Shown: positions 9,613-20,037, counted from the stretch's first letter. The stretch is 64,000 nt of DNA from Shinisaurus crocodilurus (GCA_021292165.1 CM037877.1:106639858-106703857); one strand, 5' to 3'. Numbers and translations are program-made. Notes: generated from the letters alone by a model not told the origin.

Positions 9613-10015
9613 TATTATTATTATTATTATTATTATTTAGCAAATTAACACTGCCTCGACTAATTCCACAGTCCCTTTGACTACCAAAGAGAGATGGAGA
9701 AAGAGGACTGCAGCAGCCACCACTTCTTCCTCTGCTATTTTGCAATGTTTCAGAAACAGCAGGCAGCAGTATAGTCCCCCCACCCATCACCACCACCAAA
9801 GAACTTCTATTTAGGTCCAATCCTCTCCTACATTAATGCTTTCATTAACATTTAACACTACTGTATCTTTTTCTAGTTTTGCATTGCAAAGGCAAGTTTC
9901 TCTTTATCTGAAACCTTATGCCAGTTTAATTTCCATCAAGCCTCTCATGTCTTACTTCTCAGTAAACATGCTGTAAATGTGAGAGGTCTAACTTTGAGAA
10001 ACCCAATAAGATTCC

Positions 10016-10272
10016 CAGTGTGGTGTAGTGGTTAAGAGTGCTGGACTGGGACTCGGGAGATCCGGGTTCTAGTCCCCGCTCGCCATGAAACTCACTGGGT
10101 GACTTTGGGCCACTCACTGACTCTCAGCGTGACCTACCTCACAGGGTTGTTGTGAGGATAAAATGGAGAGGAGGAGGATTATGTAAGCTGCCTTGGGTTC
10201 CTTGCAGGAAAAAAAGGTGGGGTATAAATATGATATATAAAAATAAAATAAATAAATAAAAATAAATAAATG
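10016..10272 (+). mobile_element. tRNA-derived SINE (Sauria type)
   Basis: A-box region GTGTAGTGGTTAAGAGTGC and B-box GGTTCTAGTCCC of a tRNA-like head, then GTGACTTTGGGCC, CCTACCTCACAGGGTTGTTG and CTTGGGTTCCTTGCAGG, ending in an AATAAATA-rich tail. Nearly full length. It lies in the part of unit 1 that unit 2 lacks. Confidence 0.85.
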
Positions 10273-10454
10273 TCCCATCCCATCTATGCAAAAGTCATTC
10301 AGAAACCCCAAAATCTGTTTTCACAACATCTCTGTTTTGAGAGCCAGATTGTCTAATCACTTTCACAATCACAGGAACACCAAATTCAAAGAAGGGTTTT
10401 CTGGTCTGAATGCTGTTTTTTCTATCTAACCTTTTAAGCAAGGAAAGTAGAAAG

Positions 10455-10565
10455 TAGACCTCCAGATGGTTTGGACTTCAATTTCCAGCATTCCTGACCA
10501 TTGGTCATGCTGGCAGGGGCTTCTGGAAGTTGGAGTTCAAAACACCTGGAGACCTACCTTCTGCC
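10455..10565. mobile_element. Diverged hAT-like MITE
   Basis: Opposed CTCCAGATG-type and CATCTGGAG-type blocks with central TCATGCTGGCAGGGG resemble the palindromic hAT MITEs at 16194-16329 and 54622-54766. Ends are too degraded to define. Confidence 0.4.
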
Positions 10566-10836
10566 CAGCCCTGCTTTAAAGCATTTATACTAGAAATAGT
10601 TATCTTGAATTGACATTTTCCCTGTTAGCGTTGAACTAGATTTTTAAACTTGAGTTAAAGTCTTTGCATTTTTTGATTTCCCAAAATGTCTCTATTTTAT
10701 TACAAAAATGTGTCATTATTAAGGGCATGATCCAGTTCCCCACATCCTTCCATATGCACTGCTCAGAGTATGGTTATTTTCTGTGCTAAACCTCCCTCTT
10801 CATCAGTAGTCTCAATGGGATCAGCCCCGAAATCTT

Positions 10837-10839
<3 letters not shown>

Positions 10840-10906
<67 letters not shown>
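10840..10906. repeat. Compound (TA)n(AC)n microsatellite
   Basis: TA repeats (about 10841-10870) run into AC repeats ending before a G9 tract. In unit 2 a TA run (22127-22140) and an AC run (22598-22620) are separated by a foldback element. Confidence 0.95.
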
Positions 10907-10908
<2 letters not shown>

Positions 10909-10966
10909 TGGGGGGGGGACTGGGAGAAGGGAGGTGATCTCAAAAGAAAACCAAAAAGGATCAGTA

Positions 10967-11216
10967 CAGTCATGCCTTGGATTGAGAGCATAATTAGTTC
11001 CGGAAACGTGCTTGTAATCCAAAACACTCTTATATCAAAACGAAATTCTCCCAAAAAAATTTGTACAGAGATTTTTAATTTAAGCCATACTACAGTACTT
11101 GTATTGCAAGACATCGCTTGTATATCAAATCAAATTTTTTAAAATAAATATTTAAAAATTTGCTTGTCTTGCAAAACGCTCTCAAACCAAGTTACTTGCA
11201 ATCCAAGGTATTACTG
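10967..11216. mobile_element. TA-flanked MITE, CAGTAATACCTTG family, unit 1-specific
   Basis: 250 bp, starts CAGTCATGCCTTGGATTG, ends CAATCCAAGGTATTACTG. TA duplications at 10965-10966 and 11217-11218. The unit 2 site is ATCAGTATTTCAT with one TA at 22679-22680. A textbook filled/empty pair for a Tc1/mariner-type element that inserted after the duplication. Confidence 0.92.
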
Positions 11217-11218
11217 TA

Positions 11219-12223
11219 TTTCATATATTACACAATAAATGGAGAAGCCCCTGCATACACAAAATGCAGTATATTGTGAAAACACAGAAACATCCCAGTT
11301 CTTGTGTTACTGGAATAGTAACTCATGGTGAAAAGGGCAGTGAGGCTGTGTGTTTCACCCTGCCACAAAGTTACACCACCACCCCCATCACTGTGTTCAG
11401 GGAGCTCCTTTTGCAATATACGGTAGAACCGTAACAAAGCGGGGATCTAATTTGCATGGGAGCCTCCATGAGTCGGAGCCCCCTCCCTTGCTTCAGAGAT
11501 GATGGGGAATACGGTGACAGTGAGGTTGGGAGGAGCGCTGCAGCTTTGGAGACAGGTCTAAATGCCTGGCTTCTTTCATCAGACACCCCATTCATACAAG
11601 TAATGCATGAGTAGGGATAATGAATATTGCAATATCCAGTTGCAATATTGCATCGCTATGAGTTAGGGATGATGGGTGAGATAGTGGTGGGCGATCCTCC
11701 CACTACCCGACTCGTGGCGTGCTCAGTGAGCGCTGCTGCCGTGCCTGCCAAGCCAGACCGAAAGCAAGCGACAGCCAAGACACTCGCCGGACTTCTGGAT
11801 TCCCTCCAGACTTCAAGCACCCCCTGAGCACCTAAGCACCACTGGAGGAAACATTGATGGTGAGAAGCAAGCTGGGAGGGGAGGAGCATGTGTGTGGGGG
11901 GTGGGGGAACTGGCCAGACAATGAAGTTCACCAAACGAAGACTCCACCAATAGAAACAGAGCTAAGCAACACCAAAGAATCTGCAAAAATCTCACCTAGC
12001 AAGGTTGACTAATATTTTGTTTCCTTCTTCTCTAGTACGGTATCTCTTTTTCACTCCACTCTGAGGTCGTCTCTGGCCTCCTTTTCTCCCCATGTCTCTT
12101 GCCTTTCCTTTAAGGGTCCATGTCTCTTGAACTGCTTGGGATAAGCAACATGCTGACTGAGCATTTTGATGACCTCACAATCACAGTCAAACACCCAGCT
12201 CATAATGCTGCCATTAGTAGTGG
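11219..12223. other. Far-end block shared by both units, with small minus-strand ORF
   Basis: About 1 kb nearly identical to 22681-23677. On the minus strand (the TOPORS-like strand) frame 11813-11995 begins MRFLQILWCCLALFLLVESS, which looks like a signal peptide, but runs only 60 residues to a stop; the unit 2 copy at 23269-23451 differs by one residue. An overlapping 92-residue minus frame has a 1-bp indel between units near 11710. The block lies upstream of the TOPORS-like gene and could hold a promoter or 5' exon, but no exon can be proved. Confidence 0.35.
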
Positions 12224-14110
12224 GCCTTATCTATGAGAAACTCAAAGTGCTATTCCAGTTATGACAACAAAGAGATTAATGGTGAATTGGAGAAAATAAA
12301 CCAGTATATAGTAGCTTGATTGGATAAGATGCTTGCCTTCTGACAGTATGTATCTCAAAGTATGCATATAATAGGTACAGTAGCTGTTGTTGTTTTATCA
12401 CTGAACGTGACACTTTTGGGGGGTGTATAACTAATTAGTATATAGTATTAGTATTCCTGAATGAATCCTTCAAAGGTATATTTGTTCAATAGAATATCGG
12501 CTTGTTTACTTGATTACTTGATCCAACAATTTTAATGGTACATATCAGCGATATACTAATGCTCCCTGAGCATTTATTATTTCTAATTGTTTTAATTGGC
12601 ATCTTTAGAGTTGTAAGTCACCTTGAAATGAATACCTGGATTGGACAGTGACTAATAAGTCAATACAAAAATAAATGTTGTTATTCTTAGAAAAACTATT
12701 TTGGGTAACCTCAGCATGTTAATACCCAAATTCACTTTCAATTTCACTTTAGGTAGGTAACAACTCCAGTATATACTGAGATTTGACATTCTGAGTACTT
12801 GGGTGGTTGATTTGTGTGATATGTTAAAATATATGTTGATCTATAGTAGCTAAAGGAAGGGGAGAAAGTGTTTCCTAAATAGTAAGGGAGTACAACATTT
12901 GAAGTTGACATTGTAGCTGGTGCTACCCAACAGAAGTGATACAAGTAGTTTGTCCACAGTGGGTATGATCCAGCCAGGACTAAGCATTGCGTAATTAAAT
13001 CCTATTTCGATGGGAAAGCTACTGTAAATGTGTGAACTTAAATGAACTTCAGTTAAATTACCAGGTTTTAAAAGAATTTAACTTTGGCTGCTTCACAACC
13101 ACTATTTCCTCTAATCTTTATGTGAGCCCGCTAACATAATGCAAAGTTTGAACATTTGAAAAGATCTTGTAAAGTATATGGGATGCCGACCTTGCAGTGC
13201 CTGTGTTTGCTCTTTGTTCTGCTTACTGAAGTATACACTACATACTTCAGTAGTGCCTAGACATGCCTAGGTTTTGTACAGTAAAAGTTTGTTCTCTTTC
13301 TTTCTCTTGGGGGTACTGCTCCCCCTTGCTGTGCATTTTGTATCTTTCTTAGCTGTAAGGAATAGCCAAAGAGCTCAGCATATGGTACGGGAACAGGAAC
13401 AGGATGCATTTTATTTTATAATTTACTCAGCTTTCCTTCAGCATAAAGCTTATAGGAGGCCATACACATACATTCTCAATGCATTAGGCATCTCTGTTTG
13501 CTTGGGCTCTTGCTCTAGCCATGCTCTTAGTATAATTCAGCAGCTCCCATCTGTCATCTGCTCAGACAAAATACACATCAAAATTAAGTTTCATTGTCAA
13601 ATGTTTGTGAAAACACCAGAAAATTGAAAATAACTACAATCATAGGATACAGTCAATGTAAAGTATTCATTTTTTTTCCATTTCCAAAATGAAACATTTT
13701 AACTATTATATGTAAGAAATACTGGTGTGTGTGTGTGTGTGTGTGTGTGTGTCCTGAACTCTCCTGGTGAGTGGGAAATATGACAATAATAAACATGATG
13801 ACAAGAACAACAATCACTGTAAGTGCAAGTGCAAATGCATCTTATTTTAAAAAAATGGGGAACAAGCCAGTTGCCTAAACTCTCCCTGCATCATAAGGGG
13901 GGACCCAAAAGCAATTAATCTGCTAATGAATTAGGACAAGGCATAACCATACCAACCATTGCTCCAATCAAACAAGGGCAATCCACATGACAAAGCAGGC
14001 TTAAAGGAGTGTGTGATCATGGAAATAGAATGGAGGTGTATTTGCATTGTTTCCATGAAGGTCTAATTCATATGCATAGTATTCCCAAGGAACAGGTGCA
14101 TGCAAGAATG
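12224..14110. other. Inter-unit spacer, no gene seen
   Basis: Unrelated to either duplication unit. It holds a (GT)n run near 13728-13752 and A/T-rich unique-looking DNA. A 117-residue plus frame at 13274-13627 begins with a hydrophobic segment but shows no family likeness and is probably chance. Confidence 0.5.
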
Positions 14111-14111
14111 G

Positions 14112-14300
14112 AGGGGCCATAGCTCAGTGGCAGAGCACATGTTTTGCATGCAGAAGGTCTTAGGTTCAACCCCCAGAATCTCCAGGTAGGGCAGGAAAAA
14201 CTCCTGCCTGAAATCCTGGAGAGCCACTGCCAGTCAGTGACAACAGTTCTGGGCTAGATGAACTAATGGTCTGACTCAGGATAAGGCAACTTACTATGTC
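14112..14300 (+). mobile_element. tRNA-derived SINE, second family
   Basis: Head with A box ATAGCTCAGTGGCAGAGCAC and B box GGTTCAACCCC, like a tRNA with TAGCTCAGTGG at its D arm. The body has CTCCAGGTAGGGC and the tail GCTAGATGAACTAATGGTC, TGACTCAGGATAAGGCA. A sister is at 62548-62705. Distinct from the Sauria-type SINE in head and tail. Confidence 0.8.
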
Positions 14301-14469
14301 CCCAAAATTGCTGCTACCTCTCTAAGACAGCTGATATTTAATGAACTGTTGAAACAATTAATCAAACAGCAGTAGGAGGAGTATGCAGGTTTTAGAATTC
14401 CCCCATATAGAGAGCTTTCCTACATGAGCCTTTTAACCTGCCACCTCACTGAGGCTTCTGCTTATGGAT

Positions 14470-14690
14470 TCTTTGCAGGATTACGATTGGCCCCCTTACA
14501 CATGTTTGTTTGTTTTTTCTGGGGGTGTTTCTTTTCTCTGCCTTTCTATATGTTCCACTACACAAGCACTAGGTGGTGCTGTGTTATAGCGGAATTGTGT
14601 AAATACATGAGGGTTTCATCCCACCATTTCCGAATAATACCACCATTTCCTCGATCTTAAAAAAAAAAAAGCCGTGGAAATGGTTGTAAG
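14470..14690. repeat. Diverged repeat with CACTAGGTGGTGCTG block
   Basis: CACTACACAAGCACTAGGTGG followed by TGTGTTATAGCGGAATTGTG resembles 57116-57210 (CACTACATAACCTCTAGATGG, GCGATATAGCAGAATAGC). Likely two copies of one old interspersed repeat. Confidence 0.4.
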
Positions 14691-14699
14691 GAAAGAGAG

Positions 14700-15450
14700 A
14701 GACCCTGGAAGATGACAGCATCATGTAAAGCACCCGCAAACTACCATGAGCAAGGAATCATGAGTGCAAAATAAATGCCTCATGTAGAAAAGGTCATAAA
14801 GCCTTATTATAGGTAAGCAGCACCTTATTCCAACAAAATACAACTTTACTAATCATTCTGTTGATAATTCAACCTGTACAAATAATGGCATTCCAAAGCA
14901 AACAATATAAGAACTAGGTGATTTGGTGTAATGGGATCATCTCTTCCAGGAAACAAGCAAAGTCAACCTCAGAAGGACAGGGGGAGATGAACAGGGCTAA
15001 TTCAAAGTAATTTAGACCTTCAGATGAGACTGGTCCCTGATCCTGACAGTGATGTATGTCCCTTGCTACAGCTTATGGCCTCATCACATTTAAACTAATC
15101 CTTCTTCCTGTTCTCTTCTCAGCTCCTCTTAATTCCTGTGGGCTCCAGTGATCTGTTTACATGGTTGAGCACAAAGGGGAAAATGTCCATTGCATTTTTC
15201 AAAATCATTCAAAATGTACAAGCTGCTTCTTCAAAATGAGCATACAAAGTTATCTAATGCATATTCTTCTGGATTAATACATTGTCTTTCTTTATGCCAA
15301 GTGGAAACTATCAACAGCACTTGAGCAAATTTCTGATGGATGGTTGTTGGGGGTTTTTCCCTTTTCATTTCCTTGCTTTAAAAATGGCTAATTGATCTTT
15401 ATATAATATTAATAAATGTTTTTTCCCTTTACTTTCCTTTTATCTAAGTC
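14700..15450. other. Spacer, no feature seen
   Basis: A/T-rich DNA with no coding frame or recognisable repeat. Unique in this window. Confidence 0.4.
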
Positions 15451-15451
15451 A

Positions 15452-15735
15452 GGGGTCTTCAAACTAAGGCCTGCGGGCCACATCCGACCCGCCGTGTCGT
15501 TCCATCCGGCCTGGCGGCCGATCTAGGCTCCATGCGCGTATGGGTGTATGAGAGCTCTCGCGCGGACATGAGTGAGGCCCGAATTGGGCCTGCCCGTGTC
15601 CGTGCGGGCTCTCCAATGTTCTTCGCTCCCCACAGAGAGTTGGCTTTGCGGGCCTGCGCAGCGTGCTGGTCCCATCGCATCACAATTGGGAGCGAGCCTT
15701 GCAGCAGCTGCCTAACTAATTCTTCGAGCTAGTCG
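15452..15735. mobile_element. hAT-like fragment (one end)
   Basis: Starts CAGGGGTCTTCAAACTAAGG followed by CCTGCGGGCCACATCCGACC, a layout common to hAT/Charlie-type ends. GC-rich interior with CpG sites, unlike its A/T-rich flanks. No matching opposite end found, so truncated or diverged. Confidence 0.5.
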
Positions 15736-16193
15736 ATTTTCCTTCTCCCCCTTCCACAGACCTGACACGCGAACACAATTGAGCTGCGAATCAGCAAGAT
15801 CTTTTGCTCGAGGCTTGAGAGATAGCTCCCTTCTAACTCTGAATATTATAAACCCTAGCTAGCTCCCCATGTCCTTCAGCAAGAAGTTCTCACACAAAGA
15901 AATGTAGTAACAGTGATTGAAATGCAAAACCTAATGCAAACCTAAGTCACAGCAGGTGGTAAAACCTGTTTAAGAGAAATGCTAATTTGAGAACAACAGC
16001 TCTTGCTCGGGTTTGTAATGCAGATGTGCTTAGAGCACCTTTTTAAGCTCACAAAAATCATTAAGTATGGTGAGTGAACAGAACAGAGCTATCTCGATGT
16101 AAAAAAAGCCTTCGAGTTAAATTAGCACATTAAAATTCATAAGCCATGTAAACCAAAATACTTAGTGCAGTAGTTCCATTCATTCCACTAGAG

Positions 16194-16329
16194 CAGGGCT
16201 CTCCAGCCTTGGGTCCCCAGATGTTGCTGGACTACAGCTCCCAGAATCCCTTGCTATTAGCCATGCTGGCTGGGTATGCTGGGAGCTGTAGGTCAGCAAC
16301 ATCTGGGGATCCAAGGTTGGAGAGCCCTG
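16194..16329. mobile_element. Palindromic hAT MITE with 8-bp duplication
   Basis: 136 bp, starts CAGGGCTCTCCAGCC, ends GGAGAGCCCTG, arms nearly complementary throughout. CACTAGAG at 16186-16193 and 16330-16337 is a perfect 8-bp target duplication. Same family as 34835-34975 and 63389-63524; related to 26514-26620 and 41148-41282. Confidence 0.92.
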
Positions 16330-16410
16330 CACTAGAGCTTACTCATGAGAAATCCACATTGAACCTTATTTGGTTCCTTTTTTTGCAGAGATGAAGAACT
16401 GAGGTATAGC

Positions 16411-16413
<3 letters not shown>

Positions 16414-16454
<41 letters not shown>
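16414..16454. repeat. (ATC)n microsatellite
   Basis: Uninterrupted trinucleotide run of about 13 units. Confidence 0.95.
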
Positions 16455-16489
16455 TCCTGCGTGTTGTATATTTTGATTTTGCTTTCTTC

Positions 16490-16655
16490 CTCCTCCCTCC
16501 CAATCCCTTTTCCTTTTGTGTCATGTCTTTTAGATTGTAAGCCTGAGAGCAGGGACTGTCTAATATTATCTTTGTAAGCCACTCTGGGAGCCTTTTCTGG
16601 ATGAAGAGTGGGGTAAAAATGCTATAAATGAATAAATAAATAAATATATGGAATA
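16490..16655 (+). mobile_element. LINE-type 3' tail
   Basis: AGATTGTAAGCCTGAGAGCAGG...GTAAGCCACTCTGGGAGCC...GGGGTAAAAATGCTATAAATG followed by an AATAAATA tail resembles 3' ends of L2/CR1-related LINEs. Assignment is tentative. Confidence 0.45.
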
Positions 16656-16735
16656 AATAACTCAAGCTACTGCAGGGTATCAGCAGTATTTTAACTTAAC
16701 AAGCGTTTATGTGGTATGTAAAGCACTCTTCCCTA

Positions 16736-16860
16736 AAATGGTGCCCTCCAATTGTTGTGGACCAACTCCCATCAGTCCCAGCCAACATGGAAAATGGTCA
16801 GGAATCCCCAAAGTTGTAGTCCAAAACATCTGCAGGCATCAGGCTGGGAAAAGCTGATGT
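16736..16860. mobile_element. Diverged hAT-like MITE
   Basis: GTGCCCTCCAATTGTTGTGG...CCAACATGG...CCAAAACATCTGCAGGCATC shows the same palindromic plan as the 54622-54766 MITE but is heavily diverged. Confidence 0.45.
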
Positions 16861-17452
16861 GGAGGATACGTATGTTGATTTAATAACCCTCCTAATCCTA
16901 ACCACGTCCTCCAGTGGGGATATGAGCTTCAGTTTTGATTGGCCTCATGCATGAAGGCTGTTCACTTAGCTTTAATTCTTCCTGGTTATGCCAGTCTCAT
17001 TTAGGCATTCCCAATCTGGCCTATACCAGCCTGTTTCCTTGCCCGCTTGCCTCCTCCCTCCCATCAAACAGATATCTCATTTTCAACCCCAGCCATTGGT
17101 TTGGATAGCACCTTTCTAAAAATGGCTCCTGGAGTTCTCTGGATAAAATGAACTCCAGTTGTGGCTTAAGTGGCCGCAGCCCAGCACTGACAGTCATGCA
17201 ATTTCCACGCTTGTTCCCTTTTGCTGCCTCCTCACACTGTCAGCACTAGCCACTGGGACGCAAAATCCTCTCCAAGTGGAAACACGATCATCATTCACCT
17301 TCTGTAAGCGCATGAGACGTTTGGACGAGTCACATTTATTGTTTCCATCGAACTGTATTATGTGTGTCCACTTTTCAATTTATCGCCTTTAGTTCTTCCG
17401 ACCCCTTCATCAAAGAGCTGATCCATCTTCAGTCTGTTTGAACAGGATGTCC
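16861..17452. other. Spacer, no feature seen
   Basis: Unique-looking DNA up to the left edge of duplication unit 2. A 77-residue plus frame at 17159-17392 has no recognisable family. Confidence 0.4.
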
Positions 17453-17955
17453 TATAAAAGAATCATGAATCCAGATGGAGCCAAAGCCAGCACTGAGCAA
17501 CACAGCAATTCTGGTCTATCGTAGGTTGTACTAGATTGTACACTGTAGATTGTGTTTTGTGTTTCTGATGAACCCACACAAAAAAGAGGGAAAGTGATAG
17601 TCTTACTTTAATGATAATAGTATATACAGAGATTTCATTAAAAAAAAGTATTTATACAGGGTTCATAAAGCATCCCAAAAGAGCTGTCCTCTGCTGTCCC
17701 TCTAAAGAATTCTCTGGTAAGGTTCAAACTGTGTGAGTAGGATCATTTTCCAATTAAACATAGTAAAACATGCAAATATGCTTTGGAGAATCCTGTCAAA
17801 TTTCCATATAGTATTTTTTTTTTTTGCCCCCATACATTCTTTTTCTTATACCAGTTTAAGTATATGATGGTCTTTTGACCATCAGTGCTTTCCTTATGAC
17901 TAACACCAGATTTCTGTTATCGTACATTAAAGACAATATTTTTCAAAGATATGAA

Positions 17956-17961
17956 TTTATT
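17956..17961 (-). promoter_or_regulatory. Candidate polyadenylation signal AATAAA
   Basis: AATAAA on the minus strand about 90 bases past the stop codon of the TOPORS-like gene; also present in unit 1 at 3622-3627. Position suits a short 3' UTR, but A/T-rich DNA gives such hexamers by chance. Confidence 0.35.
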
Positions 17962-18050
17962 GGATTGAGCATAACATGTATAACCTCAATAAGAGAACGA
18001 CTTAACAAGTTCCCCTGTTGGTTATTAGATGGACTTTCCTGATGTGCAAA

Positions 18051-19811
18051 TCACAGTCTTCTGATACATGAGAAACATCCACCATCCCACTTGGTAGCAG
18101 AACCACTTGGTGTAACTACTGCGGGAGAGTGCAGTTCTGCAGAGTTAGCCATTTCTTCACTTTGCCATGGCAGCTGACCAGAATCATCCTTTTCATTTAT
18201 TTTCAGTTCTATGTGCTCAATAACCAAAATGTCTTCTGTTTGGGGCTGAAGCACCTTAATAACAATTATCTCCTCTCCCTTGTGATGGATCAGCTTGGTG
18301 CTAACTAAGTCCTGCTGTTGCAATGGTGTCTGACCCATGCTATTTGTTTCTTGCTCTTGAGATGGAACCTGCAGAGCACTAAACATCTGGTTATTGCTAT
18401 CAAGCCGAGCAACAGTAGAGACAGCTGAACGTGCATTATTATGACTATGAGAGCCACCACCAAAGCTGTGGCTTCTCAAAGCTTCCTGTTCATCTTCCAG
18501 TTCTTCTTCTTCTTCATCATCATCTACATTGTGTCCTGCACTCTCCATACGAATGGGGATGGACTTGCATAGCATAGGTGTACTCTCTTCTATCTGATCA
18601 TGGACACATTTATGCAATGGACAGGGCCTGTTGTGTGTACCTAAATGTGCATCAGCTTGAAAAAATACATGCATGTTGTCTTCACTTCTTACAAGTTCTC
18701 CACCTGAAGATCCAAACGGAAGAAAAAACTCATCCAGAGTCTGGTCTGAACTGGAACTGGTCAATTCTTGGATTTCATCATCCCAACTTCCTTCCTCATT
18801 ACTTGTCACTGATTCTCCATCTGCCCCCTCATTCTCATCTGAGTCTACAGTTTCCACTTCGTCCTCCTCCTCCTCCTCTGAAGATGATGTAGTAAATGAT
18901 GAATCGGACTGGAACCCATCATCATACATCGGATAGGGAATGTCATAACTGGCTCTCCAATCATAGGCTTTAATGTTGAAAGGGGAGCGGGCAAAGTTGA
19001 TGAATTCATGCAAGAAGTGATTGGTGTAGTGGAGTAAATGAGGTTGCATAATATCAGCAAATGCTTGGCTGTCCAGATCATAGATGGTTATGTTATTCAA
19101 AACGATATGCTGCATGTTGTTGATCAAGGCTGCATGTGCACCACACAGCACTCGCAGCTCACGTTTCAACCAGGGAACTAACCTGTTAAGGCGGACAGGG
19201 TTCCTGCGGAAAAAATCTGCTGAAATGTCCCTATAAAAACCTCCGCTTCGGACATTCCTGACACGCACTCCAGATGGATAAAGGGCCCTCCTGAAATTAA
19301 TTGTAAGCTGCTCTCGAAGTTGCCCAAGGGATATTCCTCCTGGGTGAGATGACATCCTTATTCCCATCTGTCTCATCAGCTCATCAAGCATTCTCATCCG
19401 ACTTTGAGATTGGGGACCTGAGGACCCATCAAACAAGATCCCATTATCCAGCAATGACTCATGTCTTTGTGCAGTTGCTGACCTCTCCGCACACATGCCA
19501 TGTGATGCATTTTCAAAAGGAATAATGTACTCTTCAAAATCAGTGTCAGATGTTATGGTGTGAAAGAAAGAGTTAAAACGCTGCTTACAGAGTGGGCACT
19601 CTGCTTTCCTGTCTGACCACTCTAGGATACAAGCAAAACAGAATCTATGGAAGCAGGGGTTTAAGAAGGCCACATTCCGTATTCTTTCCAAGCAGATAGG
19701 GCACCTTGAGTCTGAAGGTCCATCAGTTGCTAAGGTAATGTTCTCATTTCCTGTCCCAGTCAGGGATGAAAAGCTGTTGTCAGAATTAAGCTTTTCATTT
19801 GATGATGCCAT
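18051..19811 (-). CDS. TOPORS-like RING E3 ligase, truncated paralogue
   Basis: A 586-residue uninterrupted frame. A C3HC4 RING finger lies at residues 37-75 (C37, C40, C53, H55, C58, C61, C72, C75), with C2 spacing and an EWS...AECPLCK end like TOPORS. Residues about 168-290 match the conserved TOPORS core: RRALYPSGVRVRNV, FYRDISADFFRRNP, LVPWLKREL and FINFARSPFNI. Acid/Ser-rich tracts lie at 307-345 and 430-443. The C-terminus has two hydrophobic, acid-flanked stretches, EEIIVIKV (513-520) and EDILVIEHIE (526-535), like SUMO-interacting motifs. Canonical TOPORS is a nuclear ubiquitin and SUMO E3 of about 1000 residues; the Arg/Ser-rich C-terminal half is missing here. The ATG has A at -3 and G at +4, and an in-frame TAG two codons upstream fixes the exon-level start. 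Whether it is expressed is unknown. Identification as a TOPORS family member is firm; function is inferred. Confidence 0.88.
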   Translation of the reverse strand: MASSNEKLNSDNSFSSLTGTGNENITLATDGPSDSRCPICLERIRNVAFLNPCFHRFCFACILEWSDRKAECPLCKQRFNSFFHTITSDTDFEEYIIPFENASHGMCAERSATAQRHESLLDNGILFDGSSGPQSQSRMRMLDELMRQMGIRMSSHPGGISLGQLREQLTINFRRALYPSGVRVRNVRSGGFYRDISADFFRRNPVRLNRLVPWLKRELRVLCGAHAALINNMQHIVLNNITIYDLDSQAFADIMQPHLLHYTNHFLHEFINFARSPFNIKAYDWRASYDIPYPMYDDGFQSDSSFTTSSSEEEEEDEVETVDSDENEGADGESVTSNEEGSWDDEIQELTSSSSDQTLDEFFLPFGSSGGELVRSEDNMHVFFQADAHLGTHNRPCPLHKCVHDQIEESTPMLCKSIPIRMESAGHNVDDDEEEEELEDEQEALRSHSFGGGSHSHNNARSAVSTVARLDSNNQMFSALQVPSQEQETNSMGQTPLQQQDLVSTKLIHHKGEEIIVIKVLQPQTEDILVIEHIELKINEKDDSGQLPWQSEEMANSAELHSPAVVTPSGSATKWDGGCFSCIRRL

Positions 19812-19836
19812 AATCTAATGAATAAGAAAAAAAGAA
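19812..19836 (-). promoter_or_regulatory. Splice-acceptor-like sequence before the TOPORS-like ATG
   Basis: Reading the minus strand, CTTCTTTTTTTCTTATTCATTAG precedes ATT-ATG, i.e. a long pyrimidine tract ending in AG three bases before the start codon. The unit 1 copy is identical (6006-6030). In TOPORS most of the protein is encoded by one large last exon, so this fits a retained intron/exon border. A chance pyrimidine tract cannot be excluded. Confidence 0.55.
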
Positions 19837-20004
19837 GGCCTCACTCAATATAAATGCGTACACCAGTAAAACATTTCTTAGTAAAATGGACATAACAGCT
19901 AGTTATGGAAAATGTGTTACCTTTTTTTAATGATGTTGCTGGATTTAGCAATAAAACTGATCTGAATTGAAATTGTTATCTCTGAGACATCTCCAGATAA
20001 GTTG

Positions 20005-20006
<2 letters not shown>

Positions 20007-20037
<31 letters not shown>

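Larger units (their letters stand above)
2337..12223. repeat. Segmental duplication unit 1
   Basis: Direct-orientation paralogue of 17453-23677. Similarity starts at TATAAAAGAATC (2337/17453) and ends at CCATTAGTAGTGG (12223/23677). Shared parts run through the TOPORS-like gene, its upstream TG/GA microsatellite and a roughly 1-kb block at the far end. In about 600 bp of shared 3' flank I count about 13 substitutions, near 2 percent. Unit 1 is longer because it holds extra insertions (2395-3169, 3775-3953, 4621-4961, 6071-6854, 7051-7218, 10967-11216) and because unit 2 lost the counterpart of about 8155-10870. The flanks differ from those of unit 2, so this is not a simple adjacent tandem copy. 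Confidence 0.9.

Noticed and set aside
13274..13627. 117-residue frame starting with a hydrophobic segment
   Set aside because: No family likeness, no support from context; random frames of this length are expected in a window this size.
14112..14185. Functional tRNA gene
   Set aside because: A and B boxes are present, but the acceptor stem cannot be closed and the sequence continues into a SINE body and tail shared with 62548-62705.
18578..19081. Plus-strand and shifted minus-strand frames over the TOPORS-like gene
   Set aside because: Overlapping shadows of the real minus-strand coding frame.
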